Assembly (NCBI GenBank): GCA_000332255.1
Contig: KB235926.1
Coordinates: 706,796-763,483 of the forward strand
Length of the DNA stretch: 56,688 bases
Source: a cyanobacterium PCC 7702
Lineage (GTDB): Bacteria > Cyanobacteriota > Cyanobacteriia > Cyanobacteriales > Nostocaceae
Direction of reading: 5' to 3'
Positions 1-8,855 of this stretch are shown one piece after another (the stretch's first letter is position 1; the number at the start of each line of letters is the position of its first letter). The notes beneath the pieces were generated by a model, which did not search any database, was not told the DNA's origin, and saw nothing but the letters and a program-made list of their open reading frames with translations. The translations under genes and the position numbers were made by a program.

Positions 1-308
1 CGTGCTCAACGCCTAATGGCATCAAAGGTTTGGGCAGTGCGATCACAAAGACCTATGCTAGATAAATACTTTAGGTTTATCTTACAAGCATATGTCGGGA
101 AAGGCAAGAGAACACGGGAATTTTGAGCTGAAATTTTCCTAAAAAGGAGGTTAATGCTTTAACAATCCTTGAATTGTCTGGTTTTCGAACCCAAATAAGA
201 TTATGCAAGCACCTACTGTATACCAGTAAAGGTCGGAAAGAAAGAAATAATAGGGATTTTGTGTTTATATTCTCGTGTTCGAGAATCTCACAATCAAAGA
301 TACTTGCA
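1..308. other. Intergenic region downstream of cas2
   Basis: No convincing gene is visible here. The stretch begins with a 29-nt dispersed repeat (3-31) that also occurs at the far end of the cas operon, followed by AT-rich sequence. The 100-residue open frame that runs through it on the minus strand has no family signature and overlaps the end of cas2, so I treat it as chance. A CRISPR array, if linked, would have to lie to the left of position 1. Confidence 0.5.
3..31 (+). repeat. Dispersed repeat family 1, copy A
   Basis: A 29-nt unit starting TGCTCAACGCCTAATGGCAT. It is identical, in the same orientation, to 8827-8855, so the two copies bracket the whole cas operon. It is not followed by regularly spaced copies, so it is not a CRISPR array unit. 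Confidence 0.75.
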
Positions 309-602
309 TTAGATAACCCGATATGATTCACATTGAGATGACCAAGCACCAGGATTGTTATAGGTTGGTATTTCAGCAACGCACCGGTCAGACAAACGAA
401 TTAGAAGCAGGCTATCTTCCTGTGCTAAAATTTCCTGCAATTCCCAACGCAACTTCTCGCGCGATCGCATACTTAGCCAACAACGAAAAATAGAGTATTG
501 CATTCTTTCTCCATAACCTGAAAGTAAGTTATATGCTTGACGCCAGCGTTTGGGATCGCGAATATCATAACAAATGAGGTAGCAATTCTTAGTTTCTGCC
601 AT
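309..602 (-). CDS. cas2: CRISPR-associated endoribonuclease Cas2
   Basis: Cas2 is the structural partner of Cas1 in the spacer-integration complex. At 97 residues it has the usual family length. It opens with the ferredoxin-fold strand NCYLICYDIRDPKRW, which contains the conserved Asp, and continues with RMQYSIFRC and a C-terminal strand (DSLLLIRLSD) typical of cyanobacterial Cas2. It is the last gene of the minus-strand cas operon and starts 9 nt after the stop of the cas4-cas1 fusion, so the two are probably cotranscribed and coupled. Identification is firm. Nuclease activity is not implied, because many Cas2 proteins act only structurally. Confidence 0.93.
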   Translation of the reverse strand: MAETKNCYLICYDIRDPKRWRQAYNLLSGYGERMQYSIFRCWLSMRSREKLRWELQEILAQEDSLLLIRLSDRCVAEIPTYNNPGAWSSQCESYRVI

Positions 603-611
603 TGTTGCTTT

Positions 612-2291
612 TTACCTTAGTATGAGATGACCAAACAAACCACCCTCACCCATCCATTCTTTTTCTAGTAACCGCACCTCTAGTTCAAACAAACGTCGAT
701 AGGTTAGGGAATAACCAGTGACTGGATGTTTCCAACTTTCCTGTTTGCGGCGTTCATACAATTCAACAAACTTACGCTTACCAGTTTCACTGAGCCAAAC
801 TTGTTGTCCCCTGACTTGAAAATCTTCTTTGGCATCCCATTGACCTCGATTAACTGAAGCCATAACGATCATATCTACCAATGGAACTCGAAATATTTCC
901 AGTAGGTCTAGAGCAAGGGGTGCTGCTTGCGATCGCGGTTGGTGATAAAAACCTAAGGCAGGTTCCAAGCCCACAGTTAAGATGGCGTTCATGACATCTT
1001 TGAGTAGCAAGGCATAACCGAAACCCAGCATCGCATTGAATCTGTCTAGTGGCGGACGGCGATTTCTACCATGAAAGTGCAATTCAGTTGTAACTTCTTT
1101 AGAAATCAAACACGGCAGCGCACCAAAATACAAGGCGGCAAGATTTCCTTCCAATCCTAATAAGGATTCCAAAGATTTTGCTTGGGGAACTTGTTTGAGT
1201 ACAGCTTTCATTTGAGCGATCGCTTGTTCCAAAATCTCTGGTACTTTAGTTTTACCTCTAGTACCCCGCATTAAAAACTTACGCTGTCCCTGACCGCGAC
1301 AAATCACTAGTTTACGGGCTAACTCTAGGCAAGTATCAGGATTGCTCAGAGCAGCATACTGACGGATACGGCGTTGAACGCTACCTTGTCTGGTATCAAA
1401 ACTACCAAGGTATCGTCCCCCGCCAGAAATGAAATGGACTCCAATATCCTGCTCAGCACAAAGATGTAGTGCTTGAGTAGAAATTTGCGAAAAACTGTGG
1501 AGTACTAGCTGTCCGATTTGACGAGCGGAAACTTTTTCTACAGGTTGATCGCGGCGGGTAATTTTGATTTGTTCTCCCGATCTACCAACACAAGCTCCAG
1601 GTTCTAAAATATGGACTACTTGCCGTTCATCATCTTCAGGAAATAAACGAATCGGTTGCCAATCTCGATCGTGAGTAAGTCGAGCTTCTTCTGGCAAACA
1701 GACAGGAGCCAGAGAACAACGAGCGCACAATCGTTCGTTATCAGTTACTGGTGGTCTGTGGGTAGATTGTTTGAGGATGCGAGCTTGCTCAATGGCTTCT
1801 TTAACTGTTGTCCGTCCTGCATCATCTAATGGTACATGAACTAGTACGTTGTCAGCATGGTAGCGAATCCGACCCTCTTTGACTGTGATTCCCAGTGCTG
1901 ATTCTAAAAGACAAGCGTAAGCAAGAATTTGCAGGCGATCGCTCTCCCAAGCTTGGGGTTGCCTGTTTTCGTCTCGGTGAGCGCGACCGCGTTTGTGTTC
2001 GTAGGGAATTATTTGTCCATCGCGGGTACGCAGAGCATCAAGTTTACCGCGCAATCCCAGTTCTTCGCTTTCAAGAAATAGTTCCTCCCATTCTTCGTCT
2101 TCTTGCTTTTCAAGTTGAGCGTGTAGCCTGCGTCCAGCAAACACAGCTGCATCTTGGGTGTAAAGTTCTTCTACTTCTTCTAGGTAGAACAGGCGGGGGC
2201 AATAGGCAAGAGCATGGAGAGCGGATACACGAATGGTATTGGTATTACTAACTTCTAGGCGTTCTAAAATTTGCATGTAGGATGCTTGCAA
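612..2291 (-). CDS. cas4-cas1: Cas4-Cas1 fusion, spacer acquisition protein
   Basis: A fused exonuclease/integrase for CRISPR adaptation. Residues about 20-205 are Cas4: the iron-sulfur ligands are Cys31 (LAYCPRLFYLEE) and the C-terminal trio in CARCSLAPVC, with RecB-nuclease residues in GKLDAL and YEHKRG. Residues about 215-559 are Cas1: metal ligands are a Glu near 379 (GLEGNLAALY), a His near 448 (LGFYHQP) and an Asp/Glu in ALDLLEIFR. All key residues are present, so both halves should be active. At 559 residues it matches known Cas4/Cas1 fusions, which occur in several type I systems including MYXAN/Dev loci. The start has no clear Shine-Dalgarno; Met6 is an alternative. A dispersed repeat fills the 50-nt gap to cas5, so the adaptation genes may be translated separately from the effector genes. 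Confidence 0.93.
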   Translation of the reverse strand: MQASYMQILERLEVSNTNTIRVSALHALAYCPRLFYLEEVEELYTQDAAVFAGRRLHAQLEKQEDEEWEELFLESEELGLRGKLDALRTRDGQIIPYEHKRGRAHRDENRQPQAWESDRLQILAYACLLESALGITVKEGRIRYHADNVLVHVPLDDAGRTTVKEAIEQARILKQSTHRPPVTDNERLCARCSLAPVCLPEEARLTHDRDWQPIRLFPEDDERQVVHILEPGACVGRSGEQIKITRRDQPVEKVSARQIGQLVLHSFSQISTQALHLCAEQDIGVHFISGGGRYLGSFDTRQGSVQRRIRQYAALSNPDTCLELARKLVICRGQGQRKFLMRGTRGKTKVPEILEQAIAQMKAVLKQVPQAKSLESLLGLEGNLAALYFGALPCLISKEVTTELHFHGRNRRPPLDRFNAMLGFGYALLLKDVMNAILTVGLEPALGFYHQPRSQAAPLALDLLEIFRVPLVDMIVMASVNRGQWDAKEDFQVRGQQVWLSETGKRKFVELYERRKQESWKHPVTGYSLTYRRLFELEVRLLEKEWMGEGGLFGHLILR

Positions 2292-2303
2292 ACTAGTTGT
2301 AAA

Positions 2304-2332
2304 TGCTTAACGCCTAGCGGCATCCGAGGTAA
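2304..2332 (+). repeat. Dispersed repeat family 1, degenerate copy inside the cas operon
   Basis: Contains TGCTTAACGCCTAGCGGCAT, clearly related to the 29-nt unit at 3-31 and 8827-8855 with several substitutions. It occupies the only non-coding gap between the effector genes (cas5) and the adaptation genes (cas4-cas1). Confidence 0.6.
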
Positions 2333-2341
2333 ACCTTTTTT

Positions 2342-2995
2342 TTAGGTTGTCTGAATTTGCGTCCACGCTTTTTCGGGGGGAGGATACACAGGCGAAAATT
2401 CAAGTAGCACGTATCTGTGCCAACGAGTTGCTTGAGAACCAACATGATCTACCCAATAGGGTAAAGTCAACAATCCGTCTTCGTTTTGTACCAACCACCG
2501 CAGATGATAACTACCTTGGTAATTTTCGGGTAGCAAGCTGACATTATTTACCAAATCTCGGCTTTCTCCCAGACAAAGACCGCCAAAGCGAGAAATAGAA
2601 GCAGGGTTGGCAAATGCTATCTGTAAGCGTTCTGGTAGCGTTAGTTGCGAATTATCTGAGCCAGCATCAACCCAAGTAATAAATCTAACATCAGTCAACA
2701 GTTCCTGATAATCTGGTCTGGCGTTGCTTGGATCGTGGATATCTTTTTTCTTAAAGCGGCGAAATGTGCGGATAACGGTGGATTTCTTGGGTTGGGAAAC
2801 TAAAGCGATCGCTAAACGAGTTCCACAATGCTTGTATCTATCCATTTCCCCCACTATTGAAAGCAGCATTCCATAAACAGTGGATGGTGGGGGTACTGGA
2901 TAAGTTTCAGCATATTCCCTCGCATGAGATTGACGAAAGCTAGCAATGGGAACTTCTACTTCCAAAGCCAAGATTTTTTGAGGTTGTGTCGTCAT
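2342..2995 (-). CDS. cas5: Cas5 of the MYXAN/Dev type (DevS-like)
   Basis: Cas5 caps the crRNA 5' handle in the Cascade complex. The 217-residue protein begins with a RAMP-type strand (LALEVEVPIASFRQSHAREY) followed by the Cas5 hallmark TYPVPPPSTVYGMLLSIVGE, in which the PPPSTVYG motif is characteristic. Length and position after the devR-like cas7 fit the Cas5 subtype described for Myxococcus DevS. Its ATG overlaps the cas7 stop by 4 nt (ATGA), indicating translational coupling. The Cas5 call is firm; the subtype assignment rests on the whole operon. Confidence 0.9.
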   Translation of the reverse strand: MTTQPQKILALEVEVPIASFRQSHAREYAETYPVPPPSTVYGMLLSIVGEMDRYKHCGTRLAIALVSQPKKSTVIRTFRRFKKKDIHDPSNARPDYQELLTDVRFITWVDAGSDNSQLTLPERLQIAFANPASISRFGGLCLGESRDLVNNVSLLPENYQGSYHLRWLVQNEDGLLTLPYWVDHVGSQATRWHRYVLLEFSPVYPPPEKAWTQIQTT

Positions 2996-3957
2996 CGAAT
3001 CAACTCCGGTTGTCCAGGAAAAGAGATTTGTAAGTCCCTAGCAATAACTTGTTTGATACTTTGCACAGCTAATTTAATGCCTGAAAAAACATTGACTCCC
3101 AACTTTTTCAATTCTTCCACTTCTTCAGATTCTGTAATTGCACCTGCTATCCACAACTCCTGCGGTTCAATATCCTGATTTTTGACTTTTCTTACCAATT
3201 CCCTAATTGATATTTGTCTGTTGTTCTCTTCAAAACAGTAAAGAATGCGAGGTGAAAAATCATGAGTCCATCGCAAAACCATACTCTCTGGCGAAAAATC
3301 GTAGAGAAAACGAGAGTGATTACCTGCTACTTCACCCAAAGAACTCAACCCATCTAGAACTGGAAAAATACGAGATTTATCTTTCAAACGTTCTGAAGTT
3401 AGTGCAAATCCGTATTGATAACGAGTCGCATGAACTTCTGTTCCATAAAGTGAAGTCCGTCCTTTTTTACCACTAGTAGCATTGAAGGTTAAATCACCAC
3501 TAAAAGGTGTTGTAGAAACAGCACGAGTTACTTCTAAAACTCCTCGTTTTGCTGTTGATGTTCCTTTGAGTGCTTTTTTTCCTTTTTGTTTGGTTTTACT
3601 TGAGGCTTCCTCTGAGACTTCCTCTGATGCTTCCTCTGAGGCTTCCTTTTTTGCGCCCTCTGCACGCATAAAACCTAACACATCATCATCAATAAAATTT
3701 GTGTCATCAAACTTTTCGTTCTGCCAAATATTATCGTTAATATCGTCATCCCAACGACGATTGACTTGGTAACCATTACCAGAAGTTTGCCAGTAATAAC
3801 GTAATGCCCAACGAATTGCCTCAGCTGAAACTGTTGTATGTACTTCTCTTTTCCACAAAATTTTTTGCAGAGTAGTAATATTACCTTCATTTTCGCCACG
3901 ATTGTTGGCAGCAGTTCCATATCCAGTTAATACATTGCCAAATAAATGAAATGACAT
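2992..3957 (-). CDS. cas7: Cas7 backbone subunit, DevR family
   Basis: Cas7 polymerises along the crRNA to form the Cascade backbone. The N-terminal LFGNVLTGYGTAANNRGENEGN and the region ATRYQYGFALTSERLKDKSR match the Cst2/DevR family of Cas7. The protein is 321 residues. A strong Shine-Dalgarno (GAGGAGA) precedes the ATG. An unusual hydrophilic insert lies at about residues 103-130: four tandem EEAS-type tetrapeptides encoded by a 12-bp repeat at 3602-3649, followed by a Lys-rich stretch. The insert probably forms a flexible surface loop. The gene lies 36 nt after cas8 and overlaps cas5 by 4 nt. Confidence 0.9.
   Translation of the reverse strand: MSFHLFGNVLTGYGTAANNRGENEGNITTLQKILWKREVHTTVSAEAIRWALRYYWQTSGNGYQVNRRWDDDINDNIWQNEKFDDTNFIDDDVLGFMRAEGAKKEASEEASEEVSEEASSKTKQKGKKALKGTSTAKRGVLEVTRAVSTTPFSGDLTFNATSGKKGRTSLYGTEVHATRYQYGFALTSERLKDKSRIFPVLDGLSSLGEVAGNHSRFLYDFSPESMVLRWTHDFSPRILYCFEENNRQISIRELVRKVKNQDIEPQELWIAGAITESEEVEELKKLGVNVFSGIKLAVQSIKQVIARDLQISFPGQPELIR
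3602..3649 (-). repeat. 12-bp x 4 tandem repeat within cas7
   Basis: Four consecutive 12-bp units of the form GAGGCTTCCTCT on the plus strand with single-base changes. They encode EEAS/EEVS/EEAS/KEAS in Cas7. The array is in frame and would be expected to vary in copy number between strains. Confidence 0.85.
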
Positions 3958-3993
3958 TTTTGGAATCTCCTCAAAAGTTAATTACAAATCTTT

Positions 3994-5556
3994 TTAGAAA
4001 TTTGAATGGTCTAAACTGTTAAAAACATCTATCATATTTTCTCCATCTAAGTTATCTTCATCAGCATCATCTTCATCAGAAATACCTTTGCCTTTATAGC
4101 TAGCTAATGCCAACAAAGCTAAATCTCTCGATTTTTTCCAATTATTCTCACCCATGACAAACTCCATTAACTCTTCCCAATGCTCCTGTAAAGTGGGGAT
4201 TTTTCCTGCTCGTGACCAAAAATCAGTCATAAATTCTCGAAATGTATCCGAATTTTTACACCGGCCTAATCCAGTTCGAATGCGTACTGTTTCCCGGTCG
4301 AAGTTTGGAACTTCTCCCCGTTTCTTTGCTTGTTCAGAAATTTGTCCGTATGTAAACTTAATTGCTTCATGACAAGCTTTAACAAATAGTTTTTCGCGTT
4401 CATCTGATTGAACTGTCTGAATCACTTGATATAATCCTCCTCTTTCGTAATACAATTTCTTGAACAACTCGTTACTGTTCACTTTTTCAGAAATTCCTGA
4501 ATACCAAGGTCGATTTCTTATTAAGTTTTCAGCAATTAATTCCCTAGCAAAACTGGTTACTACAAAACTACTATTAATTGATCTATGTGGCTTAATTAAT
4601 TTATCTGGCAAACAATTCTTACAAACTTGATAATTGTGACAAATATTGTCACTGGCTTCTACTGGATATATATCTGTCCGAGTTTTTTGGTTAGTTGACC
4701 ATGCAACAGTTCCCAATGTTAAAACTTGACAACGAGGTATACCAAAAGTTTGAGTAATATTTACAGTTGTCTCCAATGTCAAAAATCGTAATCCAGCATC
4801 ACCTAAACCAGAAGCATGGAAATCTTTATAAGTGGCATGTCTCAGGTGTTGATGTTGACGGTATCGGGCATATTTTTCTAAATCTGTAATCTCTGGAATA
4901 ACCAATGCATATTGGGCTCGTTTATCTCGTAACCCGGAGCGAAGAATGTAGTAATAACAAGCGACGGGAGCGAATAACAGAACAAATGCGTTTTCTGGAA
5001 GTTCTTCAAAAGAAGTATCAGAACTGAAAGCAACATGACGTACCACTGCACCAGGATTTAACCACCCAGCCACACTAATGGGTTTTTTCAGTAATTGTTC
5101 GTTTTTGTCACAAAGCTTACTGGCAAAAGTTTGATGAGCATAACTTTCTAAGGCCTCATATGAAACCTGAATTTCTTTTTCTTCTTCACCTAGTGATAGA
5201 GATTCTGTTTTTGTCCCAATTGATTTACGGGTCCTGTAATGCTGTAAAAAAGTACCAAGAATTCCCTTGTGTACAATCACCTGAGCATCCCTACGCATAG
5301 TTTTTGAATCTAAACCACGAAGGGAAATTAGTCCATCATTTGTTTGGAATGATTCTTTTGATAGCCATTCCAGAATTTTTAAATCACTACCTTGCCAATT
5401 TAAAATGACTCTTCGGTTAGAAAGCTGCCAATTGAGACTCTGGGGGGGAGATATTGTTTCTGTTTCTAATTGCTTTAAAGTCATCCATAACCCAGCTAAA
5501 CCCGCACGATGCAATGAGGTAAAACTAGGATTACCTAAATCTAATTCTAATTTCAC
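3994..5556 (-). CDS. cas8a1: Cas8a1/Cmx1-like large Cascade subunit (MYXAN/Dev type, DevT-like)
   Basis: The large subunit recognises the PAM and recruits Cas3. The N-terminus LELDLGNPSFTSLHRAGLAGLW resembles the Cas8a1/Csx13 family of MYXAN systems, and 520 residues is a normal length for it. A cysteine cluster (CHNYQVCKNC, near residue 310) could bind a metal. The start is GTG and shares a GTGA overlap with the cas3 stop, so translation is coupled to cas3. Large subunits diverge fast; the call rests on the N-terminal motif plus position between cas3 and devR-type cas7. Older nomenclature calls this type I-MYXAN; modern schemes treat such loci as variants of type I-A/I-B. Confidence 0.8.
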   Translation of the reverse strand: MKLELDLGNPSFTSLHRAGLAGLWMTLKQLETETISPPQSLNWQLSNRRVILNWQGSDLKILEWLSKESFQTNDGLISLRGLDSKTMRRDAQVIVHKGILGTFLQHYRTRKSIGTKTESLSLGEEEKEIQVSYEALESYAHQTFASKLCDKNEQLLKKPISVAGWLNPGAVVRHVAFSSDTSFEELPENAFVLLFAPVACYYYILRSGLRDKRAQYALVIPEITDLEKYARYRQHQHLRHATYKDFHASGLGDAGLRFLTLETTVNITQTFGIPRCQVLTLGTVAWSTNQKTRTDIYPVEASDNICHNYQVCKNCLPDKLIKPHRSINSSFVVTSFARELIAENLIRNRPWYSGISEKVNSNELFKKLYYERGGLYQVIQTVQSDEREKLFVKACHEAIKFTYGQISEQAKKRGEVPNFDRETVRIRTGLGRCKNSDTFREFMTDFWSRAGKIPTLQEHWEELMEFVMGENNWKKSRDLALLALASYKGKGISDEDDADEDNLDGENMIDVFNSLDHSNF

Positions 5557-7958
5557 TGCTGTGCCCCTACTTCTTCACTGTAGTTAATTGTGCCGATGGG
5601 AGTAACGAAATAGAATCCCTTACGTTGCCATTTCCAATAATCTGATTTAATTCGGATAGGTACTGACCAAGCTTGTGCTTCCTGTTTGAACAATTTCATC
5701 CAGGATTCATTTTTACCTTGTCTGGATAATTCTTGTGTTTTTTGTTTAACAATATCGTTAATTAATTCCATATCTTCACCCAATAAAACGGTAATTGTGT
5801 ATCCTCCTTTACGGAGAAAATCTGGGCGACTACACCAGTTATCTTCTAACCAACTTGATCTAATTTGCTCAATTTTTCCATAATTAAGACGAGCAGCAAA
5901 TTCAGCTAAATCTCGTTGAGAAATATCTGTTTTACTAGAAAATTTCCGAACTAATTGTTCTCCTGTAGAAAGCTCTTTTTGTTCGTAGGGTTGTTCGTTA
6001 TCCCAAGGATAAATTATTGCCAATTTTGTTCCTTGTTCCTGTGTAGCCATTCTACGGTTCAGTCTTCCCAAGCGTTGAATTAAAGATGCTGCGGGAGCCA
6101 TTGCAGATATCAATAAATCAGCACTTAAATCCAACGACATTTCACAAACTTGCGTGGTAATAGCCAAGACTGGTTCATCTTTGCCAAAGGCTTCAACTAC
6201 AGCTTTATGCTTTTTGAGTCTATCTTTGTAACGAAAACGACTGTGATAGATTAATGGTTTAAGATCTAATTCTGGTAAGCTTTCAGCAAGCTTATTTTTA
6301 GCTGCATAATAGATTTCAATGCAGGTTTTGACGGAATTGGTCACCCATAAAACTTTTTGCTTATTTTTGAGAGTTTCTATAATAGGTTGCCAGATTTCTC
6401 GCTCATTCAGTTGCGGGACATATTTGATTTCATAACGCTTGAGTTCTTCCAGTTCTTTTGGCCCTTTGATGGGTTCGTCTAATTCTTCCCCATCTTCCGC
6501 AAGTACTTGACGAATAGCTTGTAACTGTTCGGGAGTAAAGCTGGCGCTCATTAAGAGAATAGGCGCACTACGAAACACTTTGATAAATTTCAATAGCGCC
6601 CCAAAAAGACGTGTGTCATAGGCATGAATTTCATCAAAAACAAAAGCTGATTGAGCGATCGCAGGCCAAGAATAAAGTGGTCTGCGATTGTTTTGAATTA
6701 AGCCCAATACTGAATCTACTGTACAGATAATCAGTTTCTTCCGCCATGCCTGAAAAGCCATCAGTCGAGCATCGATCCCCTCAGAATCATCTGATTCCCC
6801 AGAAAATAGCAACTCCCGATCCAAATCAGCACGCGAATGCATTAAAGTTGCTTCGATTTCTGTACCATCTGCGTAGTCAATATATCCTTGGGAAGCCGTA
6901 CCTGTAGTTGGATAGCAAAAAAATAATTTTCGCCCTACTGCCCATTTTTGCGCCCAGGCGTAAGCACCAATCGTTTTACCTGTTCCACAACCTGCTTTGA
7001 CAAGAGTGACCCGGCGATGGGATTGAGCGATTAGCTCCTGAAATGGACGTAATTTTTTACCTCCTAAACGTTGATTAACTAATTTTTGGATATCTTCCTG
7101 GCAAAGTTGTAATGATAATACTTGTTTGATCCATTCGCGAAAGTCTTCTTCAGCTAAAGGTAAAGTAGAACCAGCTAAATCAGCTGCAATTACCGTTGCT
7201 TTGACTGCAGCAATTAATTTTTGCTGTTCCAAATCTAGTTGGGATTCAAACTGAATAAATTCTTGCAGTAGCTCTTTTAAAGCTCTTTCTAGTTTAGACT
7301 TTAACCAAGTTTCTTCAGGTAGATTGGGCAATGTTTCAGGTAATCCTAATTCTTGATTACCCATTTTCAAGACTGCTTGAAAATCTGGATGATGGGTATA
7401 AATTTTTAATTTATCTCCAGTACCATCAGGAATTTCGGCTATAAATTCCGCAGGTTGATTATTCTGATTTATCCCTATTTTGAGATGATGTCCCATTGCT
7501 GCCCAAACAGCAACCATCAAGTTTGCATTTCGGCATTGTTCTAACCATTTCCTAAAGGTAGGTACTTGCAGTGCCAAAATACCGCTAATGATTTCATGAC
7601 GCAGCATTTGTCTGTTTGAATGCTGCTTGTAAAGTTCTATAATCTGCTTTTTAATTTCTTGGTGGTTTGAATCTGGTGAATTTTCAAGAGTTTTTAGGTA
7701 AACCATCTCCTGAAAATGTTGATTTGCTTTACCCCAATCGTGCAAATACGCTCCTAATCTTACTGTCTGTGCAAAGTGATCTAAACCAATATGTTTTATC
7801 CCTAATTGCTGGAGAATGGACTCACCTAAGCTATCGACTAAAACATCAGCTGCTTGCATTACAAAGCTAATATGCCCTGTATACTTTGCAAAGCCTAGCG
7901 CTCTATCGTCTTTCTTCTGTTGTGGTGGTAAGGATTTAGCCAACAACACCTTAAACAT
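5553..7958 (-). CDS. cas3: Cas3 helicase-nuclease (HD domain plus SF2 helicase)
   Basis: Cas3 degrades the target strand after Cascade binding. Of its 801 residues, the N-terminal part is the HD nuclease (LHDWGKA near residue 73, HH in MGHHLK near 157). The rest is an SF2 helicase with Walker A KAGCGTGKT near 324, FDEIHAYD near 440, MSASF, and motif VI QRLGRLNRR near 630. All catalytic motifs look intact. The ATG is preceded by AGAGAGGTAGGA as Shine-Dalgarno. This signal and the first codons lie in the downstream copy of a 38-bp tandem duplication; the upstream copy carries a dead-end duplicate of the start. It overlaps cas8 by 4 nt. Confidence 0.95.
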   Translation of the reverse strand: MFKVLLAKSLPPQQKKDDRALGFAKYTGHISFVMQAADVLVDSLGESILQQLGIKHIGLDHFAQTVRLGAYLHDWGKANQHFQEMVYLKTLENSPDSNHQEIKKQIIELYKQHSNRQMLRHEIISGILALQVPTFRKWLEQCRNANLMVAVWAAMGHHLKIGINQNNQPAEFIAEIPDGTGDKLKIYTHHPDFQAVLKMGNQELGLPETLPNLPEETWLKSKLERALKELLQEFIQFESQLDLEQQKLIAAVKATVIAADLAGSTLPLAEEDFREWIKQVLSLQLCQEDIQKLVNQRLGGKKLRPFQELIAQSHRRVTLVKAGCGTGKTIGAYAWAQKWAVGRKLFFCYPTTGTASQGYIDYADGTEIEATLMHSRADLDRELLFSGESDDSEGIDARLMAFQAWRKKLIICTVDSVLGLIQNNRRPLYSWPAIAQSAFVFDEIHAYDTRLFGALLKFIKVFRSAPILLMSASFTPEQLQAIRQVLAEDGEELDEPIKGPKELEELKRYEIKYVPQLNEREIWQPIIETLKNKQKVLWVTNSVKTCIEIYYAAKNKLAESLPELDLKPLIYHSRFRYKDRLKKHKAVVEAFGKDEPVLAITTQVCEMSLDLSADLLISAMAPAASLIQRLGRLNRRMATQEQGTKLAIIYPWDNEQPYEQKELSTGEQLVRKFSSKTDISQRDLAEFAARLNYGKIEQIRSSWLEDNWCSRPDFLRKGGYTITVLLGEDMELINDIVKQKTQELSRQGKNESWMKLFKQEAQAWSVPIRIKSDYWKWQRKGFYFVTPIGTINYSEEVGAQQ

Positions 7959-8011
7959 TCCTACCTCTCTTATTTAGCCAACAACACCTTAAACATTCCT
8001 ACCTCTCTTAT
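7934..8011 (-). repeat. 38-bp perfect tandem duplication at the cas6/cas3 junction
   Basis: Positions 7934-7971 and 7972-8009 are identical, and the period extends two bases further. Each copy holds the Shine-Dalgarno and first eight codons of cas3 on the minus strand. In the upstream copy these codons run into TAA, giving the minicistron MFKVLLAK-stop, and the cas6 stop codon sits inside it. Before duplication, the cas6 stop and cas3 start would have overlapped. Confidence 0.95.
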
Positions 8012-8654
8012 AAGGTAGAAAATATCCACAACCTAGATGTCTTTTGCCACCAATTCCCCACTGCTGTAATTTTAAAGAATTATCCTCGCTTAAGTCCGAA
8101 ACTTCTGTTGTGAAGCCAACAATCGTATATCTTTTGACTTTCAGTGTTTTCCGAATAAGTTCCCCATTTTTGTTTGTGGGAATGGAAACTTTAGCAGAAA
8201 TTTCTAAATTATCAAGTTGACGCTGTACTGCTGTTAAAAAAGATTCTGGTTCGCTATATCCCTTGATGACAACAATTCTTGCTCTTAGCGTCTTTGCTGG
8301 CTTCAGTGTAAATATTTTGGGAATACCGATTTGAATTTCATGTATTCCCAAGCAAATTCTTTTTCCGGCTAATTTATAAACTAACGGGATTTGGATAATC
8401 GGTACACGAATTCGCAAACAAGAATTTTCTGTGATCAGAATTTTGCCTTTTTTATCAGCCAAACCAGGAATTGTCAAAATGCTGAGTGCTTTTTGTTGAC
8501 GTATTTCTGGATTAATGCGAACAAGCGCTGCAAAAAGACCGTAATTGTGATCTGCTGGTGCATATTTGCCTTGAACTGGAAAGGAAAGTTCAACAAAATC
8601 CCCTAGTCCGCTATCTGTATCACCAGTCGCGGAAGCATTTATGGATGCTATCAA
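7989..8654 (-). CDS. cas6: Cas6 crRNA-processing endoribonuclease (MYXAN/Cmx6 type)
   Basis: Cas6 cleaves pre-crRNA within the repeat. The 221-residue protein ends with the glycine-rich RNA-binding loop typical of the family (GIGGKRHLGCGYFLP). The N-terminal VELSFPVQGKYAPADHNYGLFAAL fits the Cmx6-like branch. The start is TTG, chosen because a strong AGGAGG lies 5 nt upstream and no in-frame ATG is near. It is the first gene of the operon, so the promoter should lie in 8655-9216. The C-terminus (RGRNV-stop) falls within the 38-bp duplication that separates it from cas3. Confidence 0.85.
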   Translation of the reverse strand: MIASINASATGDTDSGLGDFVELSFPVQGKYAPADHNYGLFAALVRINPEIRQQKALSILTIPGLADKKGKILITENSCLRIRVPIIQIPLVYKLAGKRICLGIHEIQIGIPKIFTLKPAKTLRARIVVIKGYSEPESFLTAVQRQLDNLEISAKVSIPTNKNGELIRKTLKVKRYTIVGFTTEVSDLSEDNSLKLQQWGIGGKRHLGCGYFLPYKRGRNV

Positions 8655-8826
8655 GCAATCCTCCTAATTTAAGTTAATAATTCAAATTCTCAAAACCTTA
8701 TGGCGATCTGAGGTGCAAGAAAAGCAGTGTCTTATGGGTTTAATTTTTTACTCTTAACAATTAAAACATCTCAATAAAAACCTTTTAGCATGATTAGATT
8801 ACTTATGTCAAGTATTTTTTTTTACT

Positions 8827-8855
8827 TGCTCAACGCCTAATGGCATCAAAGGTTT
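8827..8855 (+). repeat. Dispersed repeat family 1, copy B
   Basis: Identical to 3-31 over 29 nt and in the same orientation, on the opposite side of the cas operon. Confidence 0.75.

Noticed and set aside
77-379. 100-residue open frame on the minus strand after cas2
   Set aside because: It overlaps the end of cas2 in another frame and has no family signature, Shine-Dalgarno or plausible composition.
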